Shown: positions 12,983 through 22,708 of the stretch, one piece after another
Position numbering within the stretch: the stretch's first letter is position 1
How the letters are laid out: the number at the start of each line of letters is the position of its first letter
Source of the DNA: Tubulanus polymorphus
Taxonomy: Eukaryota; Nemertea; Palaeonemertea; Tubulaniformes; Tubulanidae
Reading direction: 5' to 3'
Assembly: GCF_964204645.1 (NCBI RefSeq)
Contig: NC_134035.1
Location: 4,156,501 to 4,220,500 of the forward strand
DNA length: 64,000 bases
The notes under the pieces: model-generated
What the model was told of the DNA's origin: nothing
Databases searched by the model: none
Seen by the model: the letters and a program-made list of their open reading frames with translations, nothing else
Made by a program: the position numbers and the translations under genes

Positions 12983-14071
12983 ATGAATTATAGTCTCACG
13001 ACGACTACGACGATATCAGAAACCTGTAATCGGCCGTACGCTTATAAAAACGTGCTTCTCGTCAGCGTAAAACTAGCGGGCGCTCTACCAATCAGCATCG
13101 TCGGCATCACTCTGAACGGGTTCAGCATTTCCATCATACGTCGCCAGTCGTCTGATCACATCTCGTTGTACCTGTTACGCTGTCTCGCGCTGGCCGATAT
13201 ACTCTTCCTTATTTTCAACACGATTCAGGAACCGTTGCGTTTCGTCGTGTCCTGGTTTACGCAAGGAACTCACATGTTTTGGTTTCCGTACCTGAGCTGG
13301 GGCGTGCGACCGTGGATCTATAAAACGGCTTGGATTCCGCGATATTCGGCGCAGTTGACGCGCAACTGGATAACCGTGCTGTTAGTGCTAGAACGGTGCG
13401 TTTCGCTCGCGTATCCATTTTTCGCGAGAACGCACGTTACGAAATCGAGAATAAGAACCGTTATTTGTTGTATGGTCATCGTATTCGCTATCATGTACTG
13501 CCCGTTTGTAATCGGTACTGAAATAGTCGTCAGGTACTTCGACCCTTGTAACGACGTGTACATATCGACGATCGGCCGGGCAAACGGCGAAATACGCAGC
13601 GCTTTCTACGAAGCGTTTCACTGGCTCGACCGATTCGTCGGTATTTTAGCTAAAGAACTGATCCCGGTAATTTTACTCTCGACTTGCAACTGCTATTTGA
13701 TATGGACGCTCAGAAAACTGACGGCGAAACGAAACGAGATGATCGGCGGCGAAACGACCCGACTCGACGTGAAGGCTACTAAAATCGCTATAGCTATCGT
13801 CATCCTGTTCGTCATTTGCGAGGTGCCTCCCTCGTTTCGGTCGATGTACCATTTCTTCGGCATGTTCTTACCGAATCTGCCCGTACTGACGTACACCGGC
13901 GCCGTCTACATCGCTCAAATGATGTTCAACGATCTTCTGCCGACTTTAAACTCGTCCGTCAATTTCTTCATATACTATTTGGCGAACGATAATTTTAGAG
14001 CCACCGCTAAAAAGTTATTGCTTAAGTACGCGAACCGACCGGGTCGCTTAGCGTCTCGGAAAAAACTGTAG
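12983..14071 (+). CDS. Class A peptide-type GPCR, copy 1
   Basis: A 362-residue intronless receptor. Seven hydrophobic segments lie at about 22-52, 61-82, 122-146, 157-182, 219-243, 265-290 and 305-333. Family landmarks are N45 in TM1, LALAD (68-72) in TM2, ERC (137-139) in place of DRY at the end of TM3, FVICEVPP in TM6 and NSSVNFFIYY (323-332) in place of NPxxY, followed by a helix-8 segment. An N-glycosylation sequon is at residue 2 and a Thr run at 6-10. The NSSxNFxIY form and the lack of a cysteine at the usual TM3 start resemble FMRFamide-receptor-like peptide GPCRs; the ligand cannot be told. The start ATG is shared by all three copies. The stop is followed within about 10 bp by retroelement sequence, so the native 3' UTR is probably displaced. 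Copy 1 differs from copy 3 at only 4 residues. Confidence 0.88.
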   Translation: MNYSLTTTTTISETCNRPYAYKNVLLVSVKLAGALPISIVGITLNGFSISIIRRQSSDHISLYLLRCLALADILFLIFNTIQEPLRFVVSWFTQGTHMFWFPYLSWGVRPWIYKTAWIPRYSAQLTRNWITVLLVLERCVSLAYPFFARTHVTKSRIRTVICCMVIVFAIMYCPFVIGTEIVVRYFDPCNDVYISTIGRANGEIRSAFYEAFHWLDRFVGILAKELIPVILLSTCNCYLIWTLRKLTAKRNEMIGGETTRLDVKATKIAIAIVILFVICEVPPSFRSMYHFFGMFLPNLPVLTYTGAVYIAQMMFNDLLPTLNSSVNFFIYYLANDNFRATAKKLLLKYANRPGRLASRKKL

Positions 14072-14081
14072 ACTTTAATTG

Positions 14082-14990
14082 GTGATTCCAATTAATACAA
14101 ATCCATCAAAAACAACCCTTTGGAAAAGTTGCAATCAGCTTTTAATTTAGGTTGAAAAAATATCTCTAAGAAATTTCCTGACCATTCGGACTTCATCTCC
14201 AAATTCAACTCTCGGCTTCCAAATCTTCCTTATGCTTATGGTCTTCCTAAAATTCATAAACCTAATTTACCTTTAAGACCGATCATTTCTAATATCAATT
14301 CTCTATCATATCGGCTCTCCAAATATCTGGCTTAAGTACTCTCCCCCCGGCGTTGGGTACTTTTCTGATTCACAATATGGATCTTTTAGACAAACTCAAA
14401 AATCTCAAACCTAACGGCCAAAAATTTATATCTTTCGACGATGTTTCCTTGTTCACAAATATACCATTGGAACCAACTCTCAATTTCTTAAGAAGAAAAC
14501 TCCCGGACTCCAATCTTGATCTCCCAATTCCTGTAGATTGCTTACTTGAACTTTTGGAACTCTGTACTACCAATCTATATTTCCAATTACAAGACAAATT
14601 CTGTGAACACATTTTTGGTTTCGCTATGGGTAACCCATTATCCCCCATTTTGGCTTATCTTTTCCTTGATTCTTTGAATCCGAAATTCTTCCAAAGTACG
14701 CTGGCTCTAAACCTAACTTTTGGATTAGATATGTTGATGACATTGTGTGCTTAGTCTCTGATGATTTTGATCTTGCCTCTTTTATCGACTTCATCAACTC
14801 CCAATATCCATCTTTGAAATTCACTTTTGAAAGGGAACAAAATGACCAAATTCCGTTATAGATGTTCTAATTCACAATAAATATTCTCATTTGATTTTAT
14901 CAGTCTACCGTAAACCCGGCCTATCAACGCTGAGGAATACCTTCACTTATTTTCGTTTACAGAAAATAGACTTTAGTTTCACTGAGAACC
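14082..14990 (+). pseudogene. Penelope-like reverse transcriptase fragment, copy 1 (broken)
   Basis: Frame pieces give [20 protein letters not shown]-like sequence (about 14229-14290), then FDDVSLFTNIPLEP, an FGFAMGNPLSPILA-type block, a frameshift before the YVDD-type block (near 14730), and QIP-L..VYRKPG. These are RT motifs arranged as in Penelope-like elements (KIHK.N.PLRPI, VSLFTNIP, G.PLSP, YVDD). A stop follows SKYLA at about 14334, and frame shifts occur near 14720-14760 and 14860. No GIY-YIG endonuclease region is seen. The element is truncated at both ends and not functional. It keeps 'GCTATGGGTAAC' in frame, unlike copies 2 and 3. Confidence 0.8.
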
Positions 14991-15396
14991 TTAGTGTCAG
15001 TGGTATATCGCTAACGCGACCCCTGACACTAAATACCGAGTGATTAAAGTGCCGACTGAGCGCCAGTCGGCAATTTCGACGTAAAATAACGACTACGTGA
15101 CTGGGTGGGTGGTTCACGCGAGCTCTTTAAGGCAGTATACGGAGCTCCGCGAACCGGCCATTCTCATGACTGGGTGAAACTTTAGTAGGACACAACAAAA
15201 GGTGATCCAGGTGATCCATATGTAGAAATGATTTTCGGGCTAAATAAATGGCACTGGATAAGGTTCAAGTTACAAGTTTAGCGAAAATTGCTCCAATATT
15301 GTTGCCGGAGTTCACCGTCGAATATACGTGTCAATAAATATCGAATTGAGAATTGAATTTATTCCGATTCCGGCGCCTTGCATCGAGTCGTCCATC

Positions 15397-15765
15397 ATGG
15401 CTGACAAAATCGAGGGACTGGCCGAAAAATACAAACAATTCGTGTCTAAAAACCGCGACGCGACGACTCAACTGGAAAACGCGTGCCGAGTACTTTCCTA
15501 CATCATAGCCGCTAACAACGAACCCCGAATTATTTATAACGCATTAGCTGTTAATCTACAGAGGAATGTTTTTAATCTGACTGCCATTTTGACTTCCGGG
15601 TTCCACCACTCGATCCACAATTCCATCCACTTCATGCAGATATTACCCGGCCTTCATCATTTACGGTACATCGTCGTCGGAGCTGTGGTGAATTTTGCCT
15701 TTTTAACCATGACATGGGAGCCTACACAGCGCAGTTTGACGAAGAATTTACAATTGCTTGAATGA
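15397..15765 (+). CDS. Chimeric ORF: PEX16 exon 1 + intron 1 + AMZ tail (unit 1)
   Basis: The open frame starts at the PEX16 initiation codon and encodes 122 residues. Residues 1-38 are the PEX16 N-terminus ([20 protein letters not shown]...). About 66 residues come from PEX16 intron 1. The last about 17 are the archaemetzincin C-terminus (W-E-P-T-Q-R-S-L-T-K-N-L-Q-L-L-E) in the native AMZ frame. The exon 1 donor has changed from G|GTAACA to G|CTAACA (15511-15512), so normal PEX16 splicing from this copy is unlikely and read-through is the default product if transcribed. It lies 3' of GPCR copy 1, with the duplicated PEX16 promoter region upstream. It may be a nascent gene or simply a non-expressed relic. 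Confidence 0.45.
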   Translation: MADKIEGLAEKYKQFVSKNRDATTQLENACRVLSYIIAANNEPRIIYNALAVNLQRNVFNLTAILTSGFHHSIHNSIHFMQILPGLHHLRYIVVGAVVNFAFLTMTWEPTQRSLTKNLQLLE

Positions 15766-16444
15766 ATTTGACGAGAATACATTTCACTTTTCTACTCTTT
15801 GTTTTTCAATGCATTTCTTCTCTTCATCGCGAAGGAGGTTTGACCCATTCTGAAGGTTTTTTAGTCCCTCATTTATATAAATAATTTGTGTTATGCTCAT
15901 TTCAGAGCGTCCTTCTTACAAACCGTACACATTTGCTGGGAAACGAAACGGGAGGTTTGATTTTGATATCGGAAATCGAAGTACAGATATAGTTGGATGG
16001 TCGGTCTAATTTAGGTATTTTTGTTTTGTCAAATTGAAGAACATACATGGAAGTTTTGGTACCGGTTGGTGTAAACAATCTACCAACCTGATCCGGTAAG
16101 AGACTTTTTCGGGTTTATTTCTGTTGGTTGTCAAATTCTATACATCCAAGATTTGGCATTAACGTTTAAGAACGTATGCTGTCCATTTCGATACCTTAAT
16201 ACGTGTCTTCTGTTTATTGTGATGGACCAGGCTTAAAAAGCTTTCAGATTAATGCTTCGTAGTGAAATGCGACGCCTTAATGTGTAATGCATATAGGGAC
16301 GCCGAATTCGCTAAGTGTTAGAGACGGGGTCCACTTGAAAACTTCAGGTTCTTAACCGATAAATTCTTCAACAGTTACAGTTCCCCGAAGGAGGCTATAA
16401 AAATGGCGTTAACTCGAATCGACACACATACAAGTGTGACTTAC

Positions 16445-16619
16445 TACAATAGAACCTCGATGTAACAATCTCGGACATAACGATTTATCGTTTCGTACCC
16501 AGAATCTTGTCCCAAATACGATAATTTCGATAATTTCATACTGGATATAACGAACTGACGTTGGTCGTAACGAACATTTCCTGGTCGCCTGAAGTTTGTT
16601 GTAACGAGGTTCCACTTTA
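16445..16619. mobile_element. Tigger/pogo-like MITE upstream of GPCR copy 2
   Basis: Ends TACAATAGAACCTCGATGTA and GTTGTAACGAGGTTCCACTT(TA) are inverted and begin and end with TA, as in pogo/Tigger-type non-autonomous elements. Units 1 and 3 keep only a stub (TACAATGGAACCTCTATTCA at about 12890 and 20201), so the element either deleted there or reached copy 2 in a longer form. It occupies the presumed promoter/5' UTR region of GPCR copy 2. Confidence 0.65.
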
Positions 16620-16832
16620 AAATCATTCTTTGATTTCGCCTTATTATTTCTATCTGTGTGAAATTGTCCCGCGCTTCAAATTTCAAACAGAAACCACGCG
16701 TATAATGTATTCTTTGAAATGTATGTATATATTTAAATATGCCAAGCAGAATTATTCACCCTAAAATTGAACTGGGGGGAATTTCAACAACTCTTTTGTA
16801 GTGCGCAGTTTCTCGCTGCGAAGAATCTCGCG

Positions 16833-17927
16833 ATGAATTATAGTCTCACGACGACGACGACGACGACGATATCAGAAACCTGTAATCGGCCTTACGCTTA
16901 TAAAAACGTGCTTCTCGTCAGCGTAAAACTAGCGGGCGGTCTACCAATCAGCATCGTCGGCATCACTCTGAACGGGTTCAGCATTTCCATCATACGTCGC
17001 CAGTCGTCTGATCACATATCGTTGTATCTGTTACGCTGTCTCGCGCTGGCCGATATAGTGTTTCTCGTTTTCAACACGATTCAGGATCCGTTGCGTTTCG
17101 TCGTGTCCTGGTTCACGCAAGGAACTCACATGTTTTGGATGCTGTCCCTGAGCTGGGGCGTGCGACCGTGGATCTATAAAACGGCTTGGATTCCGCGATA
17201 TTCGGCGCAGTTGACGCGCAACTGGATAACCGTGCTGTTAGTGCTAGAACGGTGCGTTTCGCTCGCGTATCCATTTTTCGCGAGATCGCACGTTACGAAA
17301 CCGAGAATAAGAACCGTTATTTGTTGTATGGTCATCGTATTCGCTATCATGTACTGCCCGTTTGTAATCGGTACTGAAATAGTCGTCAGGTACTTCGACC
17401 CTTGTAACGACGTGTACATATCGACGATCGGCCGGGCAAAAGGCGAAATACGCAGCGGTTTCTTCGAAGCGTTTATCTGGCTCGACCGATTCGTCGGTAT
17501 TTTAGCTAAAGAACTGATCCCGGCAGTTTTACTGTTGGCTTGCAACTGCTATTTGATATGGACGCTCAGAAAACTGACGGCGAAACGAAAAGAGATGATC
17601 GTCGGCGTAACGACCCGACTCGACGTGAAGGCTACTAAAATCGCTATAGCTATCGTCGTCCTGTTCGTCATTTGCGAGGTGCCTCCCTCGTTTCGGTCGA
17701 TGTACCATTTCTTCGGCATGTTCTTACCGAATCTGCCCGTACTGACGTACACCGGCGCCGTCTACATCGCTCAAATGATGTTCAACGATCTTCTGCCGAC
17801 TTTAAACTCGTCCGTCAATTTCTTCATATACTATTTGGCGAACGATAATTTTAGAGCCACCGCTAAAAAGTTATTGCTTAAGTACGCGAACCGACCGGGT
17901 CGCTTAGCGTCTCGGAAAAAACTGTAG
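16833..17927 (+). CDS. Class A peptide-type GPCR, copy 2 (diverged)
   Basis: A 364-residue intronless receptor, colinear with copies 1 and 3 but with two extra Thr codons in the N-terminal ACG run. It retains TM2 LALAD, ERC, FVICEVPP and NSSVNFFIYY, and an identical C-terminal half from TM6 onward. Substitutions cluster in the TM2 end, first extracellular loop (MFWMLSLSWG instead of MFWFPYLSWG), second extracellular loop and TM5 (AKGEIRSGFFEAFIWLD; PAVLLLACN) and third intracellular loop (KRKEMIVGVTT). An in-frame ATG at 16767 would add 22 residues, but only the ATG at 16833 is common to all three copies. The region upstream differs from the other copies because of a Tigger-like element, so expression may differ. 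Confidence 0.87.
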   Translation: MNYSLTTTTTTTISETCNRPYAYKNVLLVSVKLAGGLPISIVGITLNGFSISIIRRQSSDHISLYLLRCLALADIVFLVFNTIQDPLRFVVSWFTQGTHMFWMLSLSWGVRPWIYKTAWIPRYSAQLTRNWITVLLVLERCVSLAYPFFARSHVTKPRIRTVICCMVIVFAIMYCPFVIGTEIVVRYFDPCNDVYISTIGRAKGEIRSGFFEAFIWLDRFVGILAKELIPAVLLLACNCYLIWTLRKLTAKRKEMIVGVTTRLDVKATKIAIAIVVLFVICEVPPSFRSMYHFFGMFLPNLPVLTYTGAVYIAQMMFNDLLPTLNSSVNFFIYYLANDNFRATAKKLLLKYANRPGRLASRKKL

Positions 17928-17937
17928 ACTTTAATTG

Positions 17938-18750
17938 GTGATTCCAATTAATACAAATCCATCAAAAACAACCCTTTGGAAAAGTTGCAATCAGCTTTTA
18001 ATTTAGGTTGAAAAAATATCATAAACCTTATTCACCTTTTAGACCGATCATTTCTAATATCAATTCTCCATCATATCGGCTCTCCAAATATCTGGCTTAA
18101 GTACTCTCCCCGGCGTTGGGTACTTTTTCTGATTCACAATATGGATCTTTTAGACAAACTCAAAAATCTCAAACCTAATGGCCAAAAGTTTTTATCTTTC
18201 GACGATGTTTCCTTGTTTACAAATATACCATTGGAACCAACTCTCAATTTCTTAAGAAGAAAACTCCCGGACTCCAATCTTGATCTCCCAATTCCTGTAG
18301 ATTGCTTACTTGAACTTTTGGAACTCTGTACTACCAATCTATATTTCCAATTACAAGACAAATTCTATGAACAAATTTTTGGTTTCGCTATCGGGTAACC
18401 CATTATCCCCCATTTTGGCTAATCTTTTCCTTGATTCTTTGAATCCGAAATTCTTCCAAAGTACGCTGGCTCTAAACCTAACTTTTGCGCTTAGATATGT
18501 TGATGACATTCTGTGCTTCTGATGATTTTGATCTTACCTCTTTTATCGACTTCATCAACTCCCAATACCCAACTTGAAATTCACTTTTGAAAGGGAACAA
18601 AATGACCAAATTCCGTTTTTAGATGTTCTAATTCACAATAAATATTCTCATTTGATTTTCTCAGTCTACCGTAAACCCGGCCTATCAACGCTGAGGAATA
18701 CCTTCACTTATTTTCGTTTACAGAAAATAGACTTTAGTTGCACTGAGAAC
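17938..18750 (+). pseudogene. Penelope-like reverse transcriptase fragment, copy 2 (broken)
   Basis: The same RT relic as in unit 1, but the KIHKP region is mostly deleted (joined near 18020). VSLFTNIPLEP and the palm region are readable at 18141-18398, and the YVDD block (LRYVDDILCF) is visible at about 18491-18520. A frameshift lies in the G-x-PLSP block (GCTATCGGGTAAC) and another near 18515-18575. It ends with the IPFLDVLIHNKYS and VYRKPGLSTLR segment. Non-functional. Confidence 0.8.
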
Positions 18751-19136
18751 CTTAGTGCCAGTGGTATATCGCTAACGCGACCCCTGACACTAAGTACCGA
18801 GTGGTTAAAGTGCCGACTGAGCGCCAGTCGGCAATTTCGACGTAAAATAACGAATACGTGACTGGGTGGGTGGTTCACGCGAGCTCTTTAAGGCAGTATA
18901 CGGAGCTCTGCGAACCGGCCATTGTCATGACTGGGTGAAACTTTAGTAGGACACAACAAAAGGTGATCCATATGTAGAAATGATTTTCGGGCTAAATAAA
19001 TGGCACTGGATAAGGTTCAAGTTACAAGTTTAGCGAAAATTGCTCCAATATTGTTGCCGGAGTTCACCGTCGAATATACGTGTCAATAAATATCGAATTG
19101 AGAATTGAATTTATTCCGATTCCGGCGCCTTGCATC

Positions 19137-19505
19137 ATGGCTGACAAAATCGAGGGACTGGCCGAAAAATACAAACAATTCGTGTCTAAAAACCGCGACG
19201 CGACGACTCAACTGGAAAACGCGTGCCGAGTACTTTCCTACATCATAGCCGGTAACAACGAACCCCGAATTATTTATAACGCATTAGCTGTTAATCTACA
19301 GAGGAATGTTTTTAATCTGACTGCCATTTTGACTTCCGGGTTCCACCACTCGATCCACAATTCCATCCACTTCATGCAGATATTACCCGGCCTTCATCAT
19401 TTACAGTACATCGTCCTCGGAGCTGTGGTGAATTTTGCCTTTTTAACCATGACGCGGGAGCTTACACAGCGCAGTTTGACGAAGAATTTACAATTGCTTG
19501 AATGA
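19137..19505 (+). CDS. Chimeric ORF: PEX16 exon 1 + intron 1 + AMZ tail (unit 2)
   Basis: The same 122-codon architecture as in unit 1, open from the PEX16 ATG through intron 1 into the AMZ C-terminal frame (R-E-L-T-Q-R-S-L-T-K-N-L-Q-L-L-E). Here the PEX16 donor G|GTAACA (about 19251) is intact, so this exon could in principle splice to PEX16 exon 2 at 23534 as an alternative first exon, skipping unit 3. Alternatively it is a relic. Coding status is inferred only from the preserved frame. Confidence 0.4.
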   Translation: MADKIEGLAEKYKQFVSKNRDATTQLENACRVLSYIIAGNNEPRIIYNALAVNLQRNVFNLTAILTSGFHHSIHNSIHFMQILPGLHHLQYIVLGAVVNFAFLTMTRELTQRSLTKNLQLLE

Positions 19506-20293
19506 ATTTGACGAGAATACATTTCACTTTTTTATTTTTTGTTTTTCAATGTATTTCTTCTCTTCATCGCAAAGGAGTTTTGACCCATTCTGAAGGTTTT
19601 TTAGTCCCTCATTTATATAAATAATTTGTGTTATGCTCATTTCAGAGCGTCCTTCTTACAAACCGTACACATTTGCTGGGAGATGAAACGGGAAGTTTGA
19701 TTTTGATATCGGGAATCGAAGTACAGATATAGTTGGATGGTCGGTCTAATTTAGGTATTTTTGTTTTGTCAAATTGAAGAACATACATGGAAGTTTTGGT
19801 ACCGGTTGGTGTAAACAATCTACCAACCTGAACCGGTAAGAGACTTTTTCGGGTTAATTTCTGCTGGTTGTCAAATTTAATACAAAAATATCCCAGATTT
19901 GGCATTAACGTTTAAGAAAGTATGCTGTCCATTTCGATACCTTAATACGTGTCTTCTATTTATTGTGATGGACCAGGCTTAAAAAGCTTTCAGATTAATG
20001 CTTCGTAGCGAAATGCGACGCCTTAATGTTTAATGTATATAGGGACGCCGAATTCGCTAAGTGTTAGAGACGGGGTCCACTTGAAACACTTTATACTTCA
20101 GGTTCTTAACCGAGAAATTCTTCAACAGTTACAGTTCCCCGAAGGAGGCTATAGAAATGGCGTTAACTCGAATCGACACACATACAAGTGTATCTTACTA
20201 TACAATGGAACCTCTATTCACCCAAAAGTTGAACTGGGGGAATTTCAACAACTCTTTTGTAGTGCGCAGTTTCTCGCTGCGAAGAATCTCGCG

Positions 20294-21382
20294 ATGAATT
20301 ATAGTCTCACGACGACTACGACGATATCAGGAACCTGTAATCGGCCGTACGCTTATAAAAACGTGCTTCTCGTCAGCGTAAAACTAGCGGGCGCTCTACC
20401 AATCAGCATCGTCGGCATCACTCTGAACGGGTTCAGCATTTCCATCATACGTCGCCAGTCGTCTGATCACATCTCGTTGTATCTGTTACGCTGTCTCGCG
20501 CTGGCCGATATACTCTTCCTTGTGTTCAACACGATTCAGGAACCGTTGCGTTTCGTCGTGTCCTGGTTTACGCAAGGAACTCACATGTTTTGGTTTCCGT
20601 ACCTGAGCTGGGGCGTGCGACCGTGGATCTATAAAACGGCTTGGATTCCGCGATATTCGGCGCAGTTGACGCGCAACTGGATAACCGTGCTGTTAGTGCT
20701 AGAACGGTGCGTTTCGCTCGCGTATCCATTTTTCGCGAGAACGCACGTTACGAAATCGAGAATAAGAACCGTTATTTGTTGTTTGGTCATCGTATTCGCT
20801 ATCATGTACTGCCCGTTTGTAATCGGTACTGAAATAGTCGTCAGGTACTTCGACCCTTGTAACGACGTGTACATATCGACGATCGGCCGGGCAAACGGCG
20901 AAATACGCAGCGCTTTCTACGAAGCGTTTCACTGGCTCGACCGATTCGTCGGTATTTTAGCTAAAGAACTGATCCCGGTAATTTTACTCTCGACTTGCAA
21001 CTGCTATTTGATATGGACGCTCAGAAAACTGACGGCGAAACGAAACGAGATGATCGGCGGCGAAACGACCCGACTCGACGTGAAGGCTACTAAAATCGCT
21101 ATAGCTATCGTCGTCCTGTTCGTCATTTGCGAGGTGCCTCCCTCGTTTCGGTCGATGTACCATTTCTTCGGCATGTTCTTACCGAATCTGCCCGTACTGA
21201 CGTACACCGGCGCCGTCTACATCGCTCAAATGATGTTCAACGATCTTCTGCCGACTTTAAACTCGTCCGTCAATTTCTTCATATACTATTTGGCGAACGA
21301 TAATTTTAGAGCCACCGCTAAAAAGTTATTGCTTAAGTACGCGAACCGACCGGGTCGCTTAGCGTCTCGGAAAAAACTGTAG
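20294..21382 (+). CDS. Class A peptide-type GPCR, copy 3
   Basis: A 362-residue intronless receptor differing from copy 1 at four residues (G for E in the N-terminal tail, V for I in TM2, L for M in TM4, V for I in TM6), all conservative or outside motifs. It has the same ERC, FVICEVPP and NSSVNFFIYY motifs. The frame is open upstream to 20033, but copies 1 and 2 do not preserve that extension, so the common ATG at 20294 is preferred. Which of copies 1 and 3 is the parental one cannot be told from sequence alone, because gene conversion appears to have homogenised them. Confidence 0.88.
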   Translation: MNYSLTTTTTISGTCNRPYAYKNVLLVSVKLAGALPISIVGITLNGFSISIIRRQSSDHISLYLLRCLALADILFLVFNTIQEPLRFVVSWFTQGTHMFWFPYLSWGVRPWIYKTAWIPRYSAQLTRNWITVLLVLERCVSLAYPFFARTHVTKSRIRTVICCLVIVFAIMYCPFVIGTEIVVRYFDPCNDVYISTIGRANGEIRSAFYEAFHWLDRFVGILAKELIPVILLSTCNCYLIWTLRKLTAKRNEMIGGETTRLDVKATKIAIAIVVLFVICEVPPSFRSMYHFFGMFLPNLPVLTYTGAVYIAQMMFNDLLPTLNSSVNFFIYYLANDNFRATAKKLLLKYANRPGRLASRKKL

Positions 21383-21392
21383 ACTTTAATTG

Positions 21393-22300
21393 GTGATTCC
21401 AATTTATACAAATCCATCAAAAACTACCCTTTGGAAAAGATGCAATCAGCTTTTAATTTAGGTTTAAAAAACATCCCTAAGAAATTTCCTGACCATTCGG
21501 ATTTCATCTCCAAATTCAACTCTCGGCTTCCAAATCTTCCTTATGCTTATGGTCTTACTAAAATTCATAAACCTAATTCACCTTTAAGACCGATCATTTC
21601 TAATATCAATTCTCTATCATATCGGCTCTCCAAATATCTGGCTTAAGTACTCTCCCCGGCGTTGGGTACTTTTTCTGATTCACAATATGGATCTTTTAGA
21701 CAAACTCAAAAATCTCAAACCTAATGGCCAAAAATTTATATCTTTCGACGATGTTTCCTTGTTCACAAATATACCATTGGAACCAACTCTCAATTTCTTA
21801 AGAACAAAACTCCCGGACTCCAATCTTGATCTCCCAATTCCTGTAGATTGCTTGCTTGAACTTTTGGAACTCTGTACTACCAATCTATATTTCCAATTAC
21901 AAGACAAATTCTATGAACAAATTTTTGGTTTCGCTATCGGGTAACCCATTATCCCCCATTTTGGATAATCTTTTCCTTGATTCTTTGAATCCGAAATTCT
22001 TCCAAAGTACGCTGGCTCTAAACCTAACTTTTGGATTAGATATGTTGATGACATTGTGTGCTTAGTCTCTGATGATTTTGATCTTACCTCTTTTATCGAC
22101 TTCATCAACTCCCAATACCCAACTTTGAAATTCAGTTTTGAAAGGGAACAAAATGACCAAATTCCGTTTTTAGATGCTCTAATCCACAATAAATATTCTC
22201 ATTTGATTTTATCAGTCTACCGTAAACCTGGCCTATCAACGCTGAGGCATACCTTCACTTATTTTCGTTTACAGAAAATAGACTTTAGTTTCACTGAGAA
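21393..22300 (+). pseudogene. Penelope-like reverse transcriptase fragment, copy 3 (broken)
   Basis: The longest intact 5' piece of the three. It reads from KNYPLEKMQSAFNLGLK through LPYAYGLTKIHKPNSPLRPI to SKYLA and a stop (about 21431-21646), then VSLFTNIPLEP (21687-21944), a frameshift at GCTATCGGG, a palm remnant, and FEREQNDQIPFLD with VYRKPGLSTLR (22056-22355). The motif order is that of Penelope-like RTs. The sequence begins about 10 bp after the GPCR stop codon in all units, so the insertion predates the triplication. Confidence 0.8.
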
Positions 22301-22708
22301 CCTTAGTGCCAGTGGTATATCGCTAACGCGACCCCTGACACTAAGTACCGAGTGATTAAAGTGCCGACTGAGCGCCAGTCGGCAATTTCGACGTAAAATA
22401 ACGACTACGGAACTGGGTGGGTGGTTCACGGAAGCTCTTTAAGGCAGTATACGGAGCTCCGCGAACCGGCCATTGTCATGACTGGGTGAAACTTTAGTAG
22501 GACACAACAAAAGGTGATCCAGGTGATCCATATGTAGAAATGATTTTCGGGCTAAATAAATGGCACTGGATAAGGTTCAAGTTACAAGTTTAGAGAAAAT
22601 TGCTCCAATATTGTTGCCGGAGTTCACCGTCGAATATACGTGTCAATAAATATCGAATTGAGAATTGAATTTATTCCGATTCCGACGCCTTGCATCGAGT
22701 CGTCCATC

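Larger units (their letters stand above)
12151..15715 (+). repeat. Segmental tandem triplication, unit 1 (~3.57 kb)
   Basis: The unit starts within AMZ exon 2 (GGGAGTCGATACAGCGGAGT at 12151) and runs through the AMZ 3' flank, GPCR copy 1, a Penelope-like RT fragment, PEX16 exon 1 and part of PEX16 intron 1. It ends where 'GACATG' of PEX16 intron 1 joins 'GGGAG' of AMZ at 15711-15720. The native left flank is AMZ itself. Junctions share only a few bases with the parental sites, which suggests a non-homologous first duplication. Confidence 0.93.
15716..19455 (+). repeat. Segmental tandem triplication, unit 2 (~3.74 kb)
   Basis: It begins at the AMZ-tail junction (GGGAG at 15716) and ends at the next junction (GACGC|GGGAG, 19451-19460). 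Relative to units 1 and 3 it carries about 300 bp more upstream of the GPCR (about 16440-16755) and lacks about 120 bp of the 5' part of the Penelope fragment. It also lacks the 10-bp direct repeat GATCCAGGTGATCC seen at 15203 and 22517, and an 11-bp piece just before the PEX16 ATG. Confidence 0.93.

Noticed and set aside
14353-14754. Functional reverse transcriptase gene
   Set aside because: All three copies have premature stops, frameshifts and missing termini; only relics of a Penelope-like element.
20033-20293. 87-residue N-terminal extension of GPCR copy 3
   Set aside because: It is not preserved in copies 1 and 2, has no signal peptide character, and the shared ATG lies at the normal receptor start.
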